DNA of 64,000 bases from Bradyrhizobium sp. U87765 SZCCT0048 (lineage in GTDB: Bacteria > Pseudomonadota > Alphaproteobacteria > Rhizobiales > Xanthobacteraceae): positions 2,170,001 to 2,234,000 of the forward strand of contig NZ_JAFCMM010000001.1 of NCBI RefSeq assembly GCF_018131225.1, read 5' to 3'. Shown here piece by piece: positions 1 through 9,133 of this stretch. The notes under the pieces are model-generated. The model had not been told where the DNA came from and did not search any database. It saw nothing but the letters and a program-made list of their open reading frames with translations. The position numbers and the translations under genes are program-made. How positions within the stretch are numbered: the stretch's first letter is position 1; each line of letters opens with the position of its first letter.

Positions 1-966
1 CCCGCGGAGGCACGAGGCCAGGGCCTTGCCATCGCCGCGCGCGCCGGCGCGGTCATCGCCGATCCCGAGTTCGTCCAGTACCACCCCACCGCGATCATGA
101 TCGGGCGCGATCCGGCGCCGCTCGCGACCGAGGCGCTGCGCGGCGAAGGCGCCGTACTGATCAACAATCGCGGCGAACGCTTCATGACCGCCTTGCATCC
201 GCTCGCCGAGCTGGCGCCGCGCGACATTGTCGCGCGCGGCGTATACGCCGAGATCGGCGCCGGCCGCGGCGCATTCCTCGATGCCCGCACCGCGCTCGGC
301 GCGCGCTTCGCCGATCGCTTTCCCACGGTACACGCGAGCTGCGTCGCCGCAGGCCTCGATCCCGCGACCATGCCGATCCCGATCGCACCGGCCGTGCACT
401 ATCACATGGGGGGCATCGCCGTGGACAGCCACGGCCGCACGTCGCTGACCAACCTATGGGCCGGCGGCGAGGTGTCGTCGACCGGTGCCCATGGCGCCAA
501 CCGCCTGGCATCGAACTCGCTGCTGGAAGCCGTGGTCTATGGCGGCCGCATCGCCGACGACATCGCCGGCCGGACGCTGCCGCGTGCCAGGCTGCCGCGC
601 CTCGTGGCGGACGAGCCGCGCTCACCCTTGGTCGATCTCGGCAAGGGCCGGCTGCGGCGAGTCATGGCCACCCAGGTCGGCGTCATCCGTGAACATGACG
701 GCCTGGCCGCCGCCGTGCGTTCGCTCGCCGACATCGAGGCCGGCGCGCCGACCGCGGCGCTGCGCAACATGGCCGCCGCGGCGCTGCTGGTCGCGACCGC
801 GGCCTTCAGCCGCCGCGAAAGCCGCGGCGCGCATTGCCGCTCGGACTATCCGGCCGCCGCGCCGGCACCCGCCCGCCGCACCATGACCACCCTCTCCGCG
901 GCACGCGAGATCGCCGCCTCGCTGCAGACCGAAACGCGCCATGCCGCGCTCGCCCTCACCGCCTGA
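1..966 (+). CDS. nadB: L-aspartate oxidase (NadB), C-terminal 321 residues
   Basis: NadB oxidises L-aspartate to iminoaspartate with FAD, the first step of de novo NAD synthesis; the product goes to NadA. The gene starts before the window. The visible part opens just upstream of [11 protein letters not shown], continues with [11 protein letters not shown], the substrate-side HYHMGG segment and the FAD-binding stretch ending [10 protein letters not shown], and finishes with the usual C-terminal helical domain. These motifs separate NadB from the fumarate reductase and succinate dehydrogenase flavoproteins of the same superfamily, and nadC follows directly. Only the N-terminal Rossmann part is missing; no frameshift is seen. 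Confidence 0.95.
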   Translation, partial: PAEARGQGLAIAARAGAVIADPEFVQYHPTAIMIGRDPAPLATEALRGEGAVLINNRGERFMTALHPLAELAPRDIVARGVYAEIGAGRGAFLDARTALGARFADRFPTVHASCVAAGLDPATMPIPIAPAVHYHMGGIAVDSHGRTSLTNLWAGGEVSSTGAHGANRLASNSLLEAVVYGGRIADDIAGRTLPRARLPRLVADEPRSPLVDLGKGRLRRVMATQVGVIREHDGLAAAVRSLADIEAGAPTAALRNMAAAALLVATAAFSRRESRGAHCRSDYPAAAPAPARRTMTTLSAAREIAASLQTETRHAALALTA

Positions 967-997
967 TGTCCTCATCACCGATCGCAAGGATCACCCC

Positions 998-1876
998 ATG
1001 ATCACGCCCGCCTCCCTGCTCGCCCCGGACGCCTTCCTGTCTCCCCTCGCCATCGACGCCGCCGTCCATCGCGCGCTCGACGAAGATCTCGGCCGCGCCG
1101 GCGACATCACCTCCATCGCCACCATTCCCGAGGCAACCACGGCGCGTGCGCTGCTGGTGGCGCGGCAGGCCGGCGTCATCGCAGGGCTGCCGCTCGCCAT
1201 CGCCGTGTTCCGCACGCTGTCGGATCGCATCGAGATCACAGCCCATGTCCGTGACGGCGCGACCGTTGCCGCCGGCACGACCTTGCTGACCCTGACCGGT
1301 CCTGCGCGCTCCCTCCTGACCGGCGAGCGAACCGCGCTGAACTTCGTCGGCCGGCTGTCCGGCGTCGCAACCCTGACAGCCGCTTCGGTCGGCCACACCA
1401 CGGGCACGCGGGCGCGGATCTGCTGCACGCGCAAGACCACGCCCGGCCTGCGCGCGCTGGAGAAATACGCCGTGCGTTGCGGCGGCGGCTCCAACCACCG
1501 CTTCGGCCTCGACGACGCCGTGCTGATCAAGGACAACCACATCGCCGTCGCCGGCGGCATTCGTGCAGCGCTGACCCGCGCGCACGACCAGGTCGGACAT
1601 CTCGTCAAGATCGAGATCGAGGTCGATACGCTGACACAGTTGCGTGAGGTGCTGGACTGTGGTCTGGCCGACGCCGTGCTGCTCGACAATATGGACGTAC
1701 CGACCCTGCACGAAGCAGTGACGCTGACCGCCGGGCGAGTCGCACTGGAGGTCTCAGGCGGCGTCACCGCGCAGACGATCGCAGCGATCGCGGCAACCGG
1801 CGTCGACTATATCTCCAGCGGCGCGCTGACCCATTCGGCGCCAAACTTCGACGTTGCCATCGACATCGCAACCTGA
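998..1876 (+). CDS. nadC: Nicotinate-nucleotide diphosphorylase (carboxylating), NadC
   Basis: NadC converts quinolinate and PRPP to nicotinate mononucleotide, CO2 and pyrophosphate, in the same pathway as NadB. The 292-residue product has the usual family length. It carries [29 protein letters not shown] and LLDNMD, which together bind quinolinate and PRPP. I chose the ATG at 998 because GCAAGGA lies about 8 bases upstream; an earlier in-frame ATG at 941 would overlap nadB and add 19 residues unlike the family. The gap to nadB is 31 bases, so the two are almost certainly one operon. Confidence 0.96.
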   Translation: MITPASLLAPDAFLSPLAIDAAVHRALDEDLGRAGDITSIATIPEATTARALLVARQAGVIAGLPLAIAVFRTLSDRIEITAHVRDGATVAAGTTLLTLTGPARSLLTGERTALNFVGRLSGVATLTAASVGHTTGTRARICCTRKTTPGLRALEKYAVRCGGGSNHRFGLDDAVLIKDNHIAVAGGIRAALTRAHDQVGHLVKIEIEVDTLTQLREVLDCGLADAVLLDNMDVPTLHEAVTLTAGRVALEVSGGVTAQTIAAIAATGVDYISSGALTHSAPNFDVAIDIAT

Positions 1877-1927
1877 TCCGGCACATCGCAGCCGCATGGC
1901 ATCCGCGCCGGCACAGGTCCCGCGCCG

Positions 1928-3337
1928 CTACAGTTTGGCGGAGATCGCGGCGGTTTCCCTGGCATTGCCCCAGGTCGGGGCATCGCTGCCATCGCCCCAT
2001 GCGCGCGGACGATAGAAGGTGTGTACGCCGTATTTGTACATCTTCTTCATCTCGTGCACCCAGGACGGCCGCACCCAGTAGGCGTGATAGTGGGTCGACT
2101 TGCCGACTTCCGGCAGCCAGAGCTGGCCGTCCATCGTGGCCTTGGCGATCTTCTTGGCGCGGATCCACATGTCCGGCTCGCGCACCACGTCGGCGACATC
2201 GTCGCAGGCGAAGGTGAACTGGCAGGCGAGATGACGATGGGCGTTCTGGTAGACGACGCCGCACACCGTGGTCGGATAGAAGCCGGAGAACACGCGGTTC
2301 ATCACCACCTGGGCGACAGCGATCTGGCCGCGCACCTGCTCGCCGCGCGCTTCGAAATACACCGCCTCGGCGAGGCACTTCTCGGCCTTGTTGCGGGCCT
2401 TCTCGCTGAGATTGAGACGCTCGGCCGGCGTCTTCTGCCGCTTCGGCTCGGCGGCGGCGACACCCTTGCCCACCTCCGTCGTGCCGCCCTTGCCGTCGGC
2501 GGCCGGTTGACCGGCCGGCTTGCCGTCCAACGGACTCGTCGCACCGGGTTGGGCCGGCGCAATCGCGCTCTTCAGATCGGGATCGGTCTGCGGCAGCACC
2601 ACCACCGGCTCCTCGCCCGGCTGCCAGCGCTCGAGCGCGCCGCTGGGCACGCCCATGGCGCCGTTGCCAAAGAACAGCGAGGCCGTCTTGACCGAGAAGC
2701 CGTCGGTCGACGGCGGCAGTTCGGCGGCTTCCGGCATCTCGGCGCCGGCCGCGCTGCGGCCATCCGGCGATTGCGTGGCGTCGTACTGCGGAAGCGGCGG
2801 CGCCTTGAGTGCGGCCTGCAACTCCTCGTCGAGCGGCGCAGGCTCGGCCGCACCGGACGGCGCGGCTTCGGCGGTCTTGGCCCCCAGCACGTTGGCGTTC
2901 GACGGCGTCTCGGGCGTCTCCAGCCTGCCGTCAGGTTCGGCCTCGGGCGCGAGCCGCGCCAGACGATCGCCCTTCAGCGAGCGGTCGACGACCGGAAAAT
3001 CGGACGAGCGCGGCCAGTGCATATCCTGGCCGAGCGGGCTGCGGGCGATCGCCGCGGTGATGTCGCTGCTCTCGCTGTCGAGACTGGCGAGGCGAACGGG
3101 GGCGATACGTGGAAGTGAAGTTCCGATCGGCCGCGGAAAACTGAAGGTCGCCACCTGGATCGGCGCGACGGTCGAGGCGATATGACGCTGCGAGCGCTCG
3201 GCGACGCCCGGCTGGCGCGCAAGCAGCGCTGCGAGATCCTGATAGCCGATTTCGCTCGGCAGCAGAGCGAAGAGGCAGAGGCTGAGACCGAAGGGCACAC
3301 CGCGTGCGCCCTTCGGCCCATTACGCAACACAGACAT
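1928..3337 (-). CDS. Cell wall hydrolase, SleB (Hydrolase_2) family
   Basis: The C-terminal third (about residues 335-460) is a SleB-type domain: AEAVYFEARGE, VAQVVMNRV, ACQFTFACDD, then a HYHAYW stretch and HTFYRPRAWGDG near the end. SleB enzymes cut peptidoglycan. Residues 14-28 are hydrophobic and could be a signal or signal anchor. The middle (about 60-320) is a low-complexity Pro/Ala/Glu-rich spacer that could span the periplasm. Non-sporulating alphaproteobacteria use such proteins in wall remodelling. The gene converges on nadC with 51 bases between them. The domain is clear; the cellular role is inferred. Confidence 0.85.
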   Translation of the reverse strand: MSVLRNGPKGARGVPFGLSLCLFALLPSEIGYQDLAALLARQPGVAERSQRHIASTVAPIQVATFSFPRPIGTSLPRIAPVRLASLDSESSDITAAIARSPLGQDMHWPRSSDFPVVDRSLKGDRLARLAPEAEPDGRLETPETPSNANVLGAKTAEAAPSGAAEPAPLDEELQAALKAPPLPQYDATQSPDGRSAAGAEMPEAAELPPSTDGFSVKTASLFFGNGAMGVPSGALERWQPGEEPVVVLPQTDPDLKSAIAPAQPGATSPLDGKPAGQPAADGKGGTTEVGKGVAAAEPKRQKTPAERLNLSEKARNKAEKCLAEAVYFEARGEQVRGQIAVAQVVMNRVFSGFYPTTVCGVVYQNAHRHLACQFTFACDDVADVVREPDMWIRAKKIAKATMDGQLWLPEVGKSTHYHAYWVRPSWVHEMKKMYKYGVHTFYRPRAWGDGSDAPTWGNARETAAISAKL

Positions 3338-3665
3338 CGGTACGCTCTACGCAACTCACACGGCCGTCATGCGCATTTCCGTGCAATTCGACCCATATCG
3401 TTGGTAACGAATTAAAGTTGCGAGCGGGTTAATCGGCGATGCATCCGCGCAACACGCAAGGCAGGTCAATATTTTGCGTGGCGCGATCGCTGAAGTTGGT
3501 GAATCGGACGTCGGCAGGAGTGGTAAAGATCCGGTCAACACCGATGGTTGACGGCGTCTTAACGCTCTGCGCGCGGTCGAGCTCGGCGAGGAGCATCAGG
3601 CTGCAGCAAAAAAAACGCGCCGGCAAAACGCCGGCGCGCTGCAACATCCGGGATGACGGCGAAGC
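3338..3665. other. Intergenic region between the hydrolase gene and the ppdK end
   Basis: This 328-base gap holds the ppdK terminator (3608-3638) and the upstream region of the SleB-type hydrolase gene. The part at about 3338-3480 is less GC-rich than the neighbouring genes and probably contains the hydrolase promoter, but I see no clear -35/-10 pair. No convincing gene is present on either strand. Confidence 0.6.
3608..3638 (-). terminator. Rho-independent terminator of ppdK
   Basis: On the minus strand a perfect 9-bp stem, CGCGCCGGC paired with GCCGGCGCG around a 5-base loop, is followed directly by eight T. It lies 28 bases after the ppdK stop codon. Confidence 0.92.
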
Positions 3666-6632
3666 TTACGCCTGGCTCGCCGCAGTCTTGCCGAGAGCCG
3701 CCTGCGCCGCGGCGAGCCGCGCGATCGGCACGCGATACGGCGAACACGACACGTAGTCGAGGCCGACCTGATGGCAGAACGCGATCGACGCGGGATCGCC
3801 GCCATGCTCGCCGCAGATGCCCATCTTCAGTCCTGCGCGGGTCTTGCGGCCGCGCTGCACGCCGATCTTGACCAGCTCACCGACGCCCGACTGATCGATC
3901 GAGATGAACGGGTCGATGTCGACGATGCCACGCGCAAGATAAGTGCCGAGGAAGCCCGCGGCGTCGTCGCGGCTGATGCCGAAAGTGGTCTGCGTCAGGT
4001 CGTTGGTGCCGAACGAGAAGAACTCGGCGGTCTGCGCAACCTCGCCGGCCATCAGGCAGGCGCGCGGCAGCTCGATCATGGTTCCGGTCTGATAGACCAG
4101 CTTGGCACCGGTCTCGCGCGTCACGGCCTCGGCCGTGGCGTCGATCCGGCCCTTGATCAGGTCGAACTCCGCCTTGGTGGCGATCAGCGGCACCATCACC
4201 TCGATGCCCACCGGCTTGCCGGTGCGCTTGGCGGCGACATCAGCCGCCTCGAAGATGGCGCGCGCCTGCATCTCGGCGATCTCCGGATAGGCGATCGCGA
4301 GACGGCAGCCGCGGAAGCCGAGCATCGGGTTGAACTCCGACAGCTCGCGCACACGGTCGGCGAGACGGCGCGGATCGGCGTTCATCGCCCGCGCCACTTC
4401 CTCGATCTCCGCCTGGGTATGCGGCAGGAACTCGTGCAGCGGCGGATCGAGCAGACGGATGGTGACCGGCAGCCCCTTCATGATCTCGAACAGGTCGACG
4501 AAGTCGGCCCGCTGCATCGGCAGCAGCTTGGCAAGCGCGGCGCGGCGCGCCTGCTCGTCTTCGGCGAGGATCATCTCGCGCACCGTGCGGATGCGCGTCT
4601 CCTCGAAGAACATATGCTCGGTACGGCACAGGCCGATGCCTTCAGTGCCGAAGCGCACTGCGGTGCGCGCATCCACCGGCGTATCGGCGTTGGCGCGGAC
4701 CTTGAGCTTGCGTACCTCATCGGCCCAGCCCATCAGCGTGCCGAACTCGCCGGACAGCTCCGGCTCGATCATCGGCATGCGGCCGGCGAGCACCTGGCCC
4801 ATGGCGCCATCGATGGTGATGACGTCGCCCGCCTTGAAGGTGCGGTTGCCGATGGTCATGGTGCCGCGGCCGTAGTCGATGCGGATCGAACCGCAACCGG
4901 AGACGCAGGGCTTGCCCATGCCGCGCGCGACCACCGCGGCGTGCGAGGTCATGCCACCGCGGGTGGTGAGGATGCCTTCCGCGGCATGCATGCCGTGGAT
5001 GTCCTCGGGGCTGGTTTCGATGCGCACCAGAATGACCTTGCGGCCATCGGCCTGGAGCTTGGCGGCTTCGTCCGACGAGAACACGATTTCTCCGGCGGCT
5101 GCGCCGGGCGACGCCGGCAGGCCGGTCGCGATGATGTCCCGCTCGGCACCTGGATCGATAGTCGGATGCAGCAACTGGTCGAGCGACGCCGGGTCGACAC
5201 GCAGCACCGCTTCCTTCTTGCTGATCAGCCCCTCGCTCGCCAGCTCGACGGCGATGCGCAGTGCCGCCTTGGCAGTACGCTTGCCGTTACGGGTCTGCAG
5301 CATCCACAGCTTGCCCTGCTCGACCGTGAATTCCATGTCCTGCATGTCACGGTAGTGCTTCTCGAGCTGGCTGCAGATGCGGGTAAGCTCGGTGTAGGCT
5401 TCCGGCATCGCCGTCTCCATCGACGGCTTGTCCGAACCCGATTCCTGCTTCGCTTCCTCGGTGATGTCCTGCGGGGTGCGGATGCCGGCGACGACGTCCT
5501 CGCCCTGCGCGTTGATCAGGAATTCGCCGTAGAGCTTGCTCTCGCCGGTCGACGGGTTGCGGGTGAAAGCAACGCCGGTGGCCGAGGTGTCACCCATGTT
5601 GCCGAACACCATGGCCTGGACGTTCACCGCGGTGCCCCACGATTCCGGGATGTCGTGCAGGCGGCGATAGGTCACCGCGCGCGCATTCATCCAGGACGAG
5701 AACACCGCGCCGATCGCGCCCCACAGCTGGGCGTGCGGATCCTGCGGGAAGTCGTGCCCGGTCTCGCGTGCGACCGCGTCCTTGTACTTGCCGACAAGGC
5801 TGATCCAGTCGTCAGCCGTAAGGTCGGTATCGAGGCTGTAGCCCTTGCTGTCCTTGTAGCTGTCGAGGATGTCTTCGAAGTGGTGGTGCTCGAAGCCGAG
5901 CACCACGTCCGAATACATCGTGATGAAGCGGCGATAGCTGTCGTAGGCGAAGCGACGGTCGCCCGACTTCTCGGCCAGCGCCTCGACGGTGTCGTCGTTG
6001 AGGCCGAGGTTGAGCACGGTGTCCATCATGCCCGGCATCGAGGCGCGAGCGCCCGAGCGCACCGAGACCAGCAGCGGATTGCGGATGTCACCGAAACCCT
6101 TGCCCGTGATCTTGCTGATATGCGCGAGTGCCGCTTCGACCTGCGCCTTCAATTCCCTCGGATATGTCTTGTCGTTGGCGTAGAAGTAGGTGCAGACCGA
6201 CGTCGGAATGGTGAAGCCGGGAGGCACCGGCAGGCCGAGATTGGCCATTTCGGCAAGGTTTGCGCCCTTGCCGCCGAGCAGCTCCTTGAGGCCGGCCTGG
6301 CCTTCGGCCTTGCCGTTGCCGAAGGTGTAGACCCACTTGCCGGCCTTGACCGCGATCGGCTTCGCCGCCGCGGGCTTGCTCGCGACCGGCTTCACAACCT
6401 TCGATTTCGTCGCCTTGGCAACCGGTTTTGCCACCGTTTTAGCTGTGGACTTCGCTGCGGGCCTGGCCACCGATTTGGCAACCGCGGACTTTGCCGCTGC
6501 CTTTCCGGCCGGCTTCGCGGCCGGCCGCGACTGGGGCTTGGCCGCCTTGGGCTTGGCACCCCGCGCCGTGGATGCGGCGGATGTCCTTGATTTTGCAGGG
6601 GCGGTTTTGGTCTTTGATGCAGCTTTGGCCAT
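3666..6632 (-). CDS. ppdK: Pyruvate phosphate dikinase with a long basic N-terminal tail
   Basis: PPDK interconverts pyruvate, ATP and phosphate with PEP, AMP and pyrophosphate. Core motifs are present: the ATP-grasp start WVYTFGNG, GKGANLAEMANLGLPVPPGF, the phosphohistidine segment GGMTSHAAVVARG (near residue 560) and the C-terminal TIM-barrel motif GICGEHGGDP with the catalytic Cys. The product is 988 residues against roughly 880 in the family. The excess is an N-terminal tail of about 97 residues made almost only of Ala, Lys, Pro, Ser, Thr and Val, resembling the histone H1 tail. ATG 6632 is preceded by GGAAG; a TTG three codons earlier is the alternative. A strong terminator follows. The enzymatic call is firm; the tail's role is unknown. 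Confidence 0.95.
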   Translation of the reverse strand: MAKAASKTKTAPAKSRTSAASTARGAKPKAAKPQSRPAAKPAGKAAAKSAVAKSVARPAAKSTAKTVAKPVAKATKSKVVKPVASKPAAAKPIAVKAGKWVYTFGNGKAEGQAGLKELLGGKGANLAEMANLGLPVPPGFTIPTSVCTYFYANDKTYPRELKAQVEAALAHISKITGKGFGDIRNPLLVSVRSGARASMPGMMDTVLNLGLNDDTVEALAEKSGDRRFAYDSYRRFITMYSDVVLGFEHHHFEDILDSYKDSKGYSLDTDLTADDWISLVGKYKDAVARETGHDFPQDPHAQLWGAIGAVFSSWMNARAVTYRRLHDIPESWGTAVNVQAMVFGNMGDTSATGVAFTRNPSTGESKLYGEFLINAQGEDVVAGIRTPQDITEEAKQESGSDKPSMETAMPEAYTELTRICSQLEKHYRDMQDMEFTVEQGKLWMLQTRNGKRTAKAALRIAVELASEGLISKKEAVLRVDPASLDQLLHPTIDPGAERDIIATGLPASPGAAAGEIVFSSDEAAKLQADGRKVILVRIETSPEDIHGMHAAEGILTTRGGMTSHAAVVARGMGKPCVSGCGSIRIDYGRGTMTIGNRTFKAGDVITIDGAMGQVLAGRMPMIEPELSGEFGTLMGWADEVRKLKVRANADTPVDARTAVRFGTEGIGLCRTEHMFFEETRIRTVREMILAEDEQARRAALAKLLPMQRADFVDLFEIMKGLPVTIRLLDPPLHEFLPHTQAEIEEVARAMNADPRRLADRVRELSEFNPMLGFRGCRLAIAYPEIAEMQARAIFEAADVAAKRTGKPVGIEVMVPLIATKAEFDLIKGRIDATAEAVTRETGAKLVYQTGTMIELPRACLMAGEVAQTAEFFSFGTNDLTQTTFGISRDDAAGFLGTYLARGIVDIDPFISIDQSGVGELVKIGVQRGRKTRAGLKMGICGEHGGDPASIAFCHQVGLDYVSCSPYRVPIARLAAAQAALGKTAASQA

Positions 6633-6764
6633 GGCTTCCAAACGTCAGCATGAGAGGGACAACAGCACGCGCCTTACACCACGGATACCCCCTGGCGTGC
6701 AAGCCATGCCGGCAGACGGCAACCACCTGATCGGGATGCGACTTTCGGCCGTTTCCGGCGCGTT

Positions 6765-6920
6765 TCAGAGGTGAAGCGCGCGCAGAACGCCAAGGCCCAC
6801 CAGGCCGATGAAGATCAGGTAGATCGCAACGATAAAGTTCAGCAGCCGCGGCATCACCAGGATGAGGACGCCCGCAATGAGGGCGACGATGGCAGGAATG
6901 TGGGCGCTCGTAATGGTCAT
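6765..6920 (-). CDS. Small membrane protein, DUF3096-like
   Basis: The 51-residue product is almost entirely hydrophobic: MTITSAHIPAIVALIAG, then LILVMPRLLNF and AIYLIFIGLVGL. I recognise it as DUF3096-like, a family of tiny two-segment inner-membrane proteins of unknown function common in Bradyrhizobium relatives. The frame stays open upstream to 7028, but the extra 36 residues are Arg-rich and unlike the family, so I start at ATG 6920. No good ribosome-binding site is visible there. It lies upstream of ppdK on the same strand with 132 bases between. Confidence 0.72.
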   Translation of the reverse strand: MTITSAHIPAIVALIAGVLILVMPRLLNFIVAIYLIFIGLVGLGVLRALHL

Positions 6921-7290
6921 CGGAGGTCTCCGGCGGACACTGTGTCCAGGGCTGTCAAGATCCAGGGAAGAGGCAGGGAAGATCCGGGGCTCTCGCATTC
7001 GGCTGTCGAACGAATTCGGCTGCCGCATGCGAGAACCGTCGAATCGCGGCGGATATTAGCGGCGCGCCGAAGACGCCTCCAGCAGCGAAGCCCTGCGCGC
7101 ATGCCGCGCGCATCGCCTTGCGCCAGCCTCATCGTCAGCTGCGCAGGGAGACGCTCGGACACCTCATCCGGTTCCCACGCCCGCGAAATTGACGCAATGA
7201 ATCCACGGAAACATCAGGAACATCCCGTGCGACGCTGAATTGATGGGGGGCCGCGGCGATCCATTGCCGCCACTGATGAGGAGACGAGCG
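6921..7290. other. Divergent intergenic region with an imperfect inverted repeat
   Basis: The 370-base gap separates the DUF3096 and DUF1236 genes, which point away from each other, so it should hold both promoters. It contains an inverted repeat, TCTCGCAT at 6991-6998 and ATGCGAGA at 7027-7034, and between and over these two direct copies of ATTCGGCTG (6997-7005 and 7014-7022). Nothing else is evident and no gene is supported. Confidence 0.4.
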
Positions 7291-7650
7291 ATGCGAAAAA
7301 TGTTTGTCCTGGCGGCGATGGTCGCGATCGCCGCACCGATTGCCGCGCACGCGCAAGGCGTGGTGGTGGAAGAACATGTCACCACGGGCTACGCCGGCGC
7401 ACCTCTTGTGGGCGGTGTTATCAGCGACGTGCAGCGTCCGCGCTTCCGCCGCTATATCGTCGAGGAGCAGGTGCCGTCTTACGCCATCGACGGGCCAGTG
7501 TCGGTCGGGACGGTGCTGCCCGACAGCGGCGTGACCTACTACGACGTGCCGCAACAGTTCGGCCCGACAACCTTTCGCTACACGGTCGTGAACGATCACA
7601 GCATTCTGGTCGACCCGCGCAGCCGTCGGGTAATGCAGGTGATCGAATAG
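7291..7650 (+). CDS. Secreted DUF1236 domain protein
   Basis: The 119-residue product begins with a signal peptide (MRKMFVLAAMVAIAAPIAAHA, cut near residue 22). It ends with a DUF1236 domain, seen as TFRYTVVNDHSILVDPRS and VMQVIE. DUF1236 proteins are small periplasmic or outer-surface proteins of rhizobia with no assigned function. The start at 7291 has a GAGGAG ribosome site about 8 bases upstream; an in-frame ATG at 7240 would bury the signal peptide. It stands alone and converges on the next gene. Confidence 0.85.
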   Translation: MRKMFVLAAMVAIAAPIAAHAQGVVVEEHVTTGYAGAPLVGGVISDVQRPRFRRYIVEEQVPSYAIDGPVSVGTVLPDSGVTYYDVPQQFGPTTFRYTVVNDHSILVDPRSRRVMQVIE

Positions 7651-7765
7651 CTGCGTGACGACATCGATCGCTGCAGCCAGATCGGTCCGCGACCAGATTG
7701 GTTCGGCGTGCAGTGCAGAGTGCGCGGCCTGTCCCCCCGCCTGCCGCTCGCCTGCCCGCGCCGGG

Positions 7766-7795
7766 AGTCCCGCCCCCGCCCCTCGGGGCGGGACT
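7766..7795. terminator. GC-rich stem-loop between convergent genes
   Basis: A perfect 11-bp stem, AGTCCCGCCCC (7766-7776) with GGGGCGGGACT (7785-7795), encloses an 8-base loop. It sits between two convergent genes, as a shared terminator would, but neither side has a T run, so intrinsic termination is uncertain. Confidence 0.4.
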
Positions 7796-7855
7796 GCCCG
7801 TTTCGGATGCAACTGTTCGGGGCGCGTCAGGCCCTCCTGACGCCGACCAGCGTCC

Positions 7856-8953
7856 CTAGCCGTGCAGGATCGACAGCAGCGACGCCGTGGACTTGTAGTT
7901 CTTCAGCGCGAGGTCCTGAAATTCCGGAGTCCAGTTGGTGGCCTGGCGCTCCTCGGTGCTCATCGCAGAATAGCTCTTGAGAATGCCGAGGCTGAGCTGG
8001 CGCGGATCACCGCTGGACTGGCTTTGCTTCAGCGCACTCAACACTGAGGTACGCGTGCGCGCATCCAGTTCTTTCTTGGCCGCCTGCATCTCCTCACCGG
8101 AGAACTGCTTGCCCTGGTTGAGCGTGATCGCCGAGAGCGCCCGGTTGTCGAGAGACGACAGATCGGCGAGCTGGCCAGTCCTGCGGCCGCTGCTGAACAC
8201 CAGATCCTTGTGGTTCTTCGCCGCTTCGGCCTTCTGCGCATCGAGAAGCGCGCGGGCGTCGCGGGCGACACTGGCAAAGTCGCGCGCCGGGCTGGTGCCC
8301 GTCCCCGGTTTTTGCGCCAGATAGTCAGCGACGGGATCGTTGGCGATGCCGCCCGGCGCCTTGGTCGGCGCGTGCTGGGTCGCCTTGATCCCCTTCAAAA
8401 CCGCATCGTGCTGTGCCGCCCAGGTCGCGGTCGCCTTCTCCTCAGGGCTCGCGGCCTCGAGATAGTCGAGCGCGGCCTTGTAGCTGACGCTGTAGTCGCC
8501 GGTGAGGCGCGTGGTCGCGGCCGCCGGCGCCATCGCTGCGTTGAAGCGTGTCTTGAGCTCTGCGGAGGCAACCGCCTGTTCGTCCGGCGTGAACTTGCCG
8601 CCATTGTTGGTCGCGATTGCGAACAGCGCCCGGCGGTCGAGCGTCGACAGGCTGATGGTGGTCTTGCCATCGACGATGGGCCCCTTGACCTTGGCCGCGG
8701 CATAGAGCTGATCGAGCGTCGTGCGCGCCGTGGCCGCCACCGAGGCGAAATCGGGCAGCTTCGACGCGTCCGCGAGCTTGGCGCGCGCCTCCTCCGACAG
8801 CGTCAGGGTCGTCGCGGCGCTGCCGCCGAGCGGCGGCGTGCCATCGGCGGGATCGTTGTTGAGCGCGTTGGCGAGCGATGGCGTCGCGGCCGCGCGCGCA
8901 TAAGCCGAACCGTACTGGGCGTAGGGGTTGAGGCCGGTGTTGACCGAGGTCAT
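7856..8953 (-). CDS. Unrecognised protein with two tandem repeats of about 130 residues
   Basis: The 365-residue product matches no family I know. Two units are visible, at about residues 67-192 and 224-356. Unit one has DFASVAATARTTLD, SLSTLDRRALFAI and KFTPDEQAVASAELKTR; unit two has DFASVARDARALLD, DLSSLDNRALSAI and QFSGEEMQAAKKELDAR. Each ends in an acidic helical stretch (ASPEEKATATW against MSTEERQATNW). There is no signal peptide or membrane segment; the N-terminus is Ala/Asn/Ser-rich with no predicted structure. The start at 8953 has AAGGACG upstream; the earlier frame to 9001 adds an unlikely Pro/Ser stretch. Probably a cytoplasmic or non-classically exported protein. Confidence 0.75.
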   Translation of the reverse strand: MTSVNTGLNPYAQYGSAYARAAATPSLANALNNDPADGTPPLGGSAATTLTLSEEARAKLADASKLPDFASVAATARTTLDQLYAAAKVKGPIVDGKTTISLSTLDRRALFAIATNNGGKFTPDEQAVASAELKTRFNAAMAPAAATTRLTGDYSVSYKAALDYLEAASPEEKATATWAAQHDAVLKGIKATQHAPTKAPGGIANDPVADYLAQKPGTGTSPARDFASVARDARALLDAQKAEAAKNHKDLVFSSGRRTGQLADLSSLDNRALSAITLNQGKQFSGEEMQAAKKELDARTRTSVLSALKQSQSSGDPRQLSLGILKSYSAMSTEERQATNWTPEFQDLALKNYKSTASLLSILHG

Positions 8954-9133
8954 CGGCACGTCCTTGCATGGCGAAGGCGGCGAACGGCTATTTCTTAACA
9001 AACCGTTGCCCCGCGCCGACCATCGGCCCGCATGGTTAACAGGACGTAAATATTTCCGGACGTTTCCAGAAAATTCCTTCCCGCTTCCTGCAGGGCGGTA
9101 CCAGGTGCGGGTGGAGGTGCCGGCCCCGCCCCG

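Noticed and set aside
2021..3118. Plus-strand open frame opposite the SleB-type gene
   Set aside because: Antisense to a gene with clear domains; composition is Arg/His/Leu-rich with no recognisable motif.
3771..6590. Very long plus-strand open frame (939 codons) opposite ppdK
   Set aside because: It mirrors the codon structure of ppdK. In GC-rich genes with strong third-position bias the antisense frame stays open by chance; the product is His/Arg/Asp-rich with no domain.
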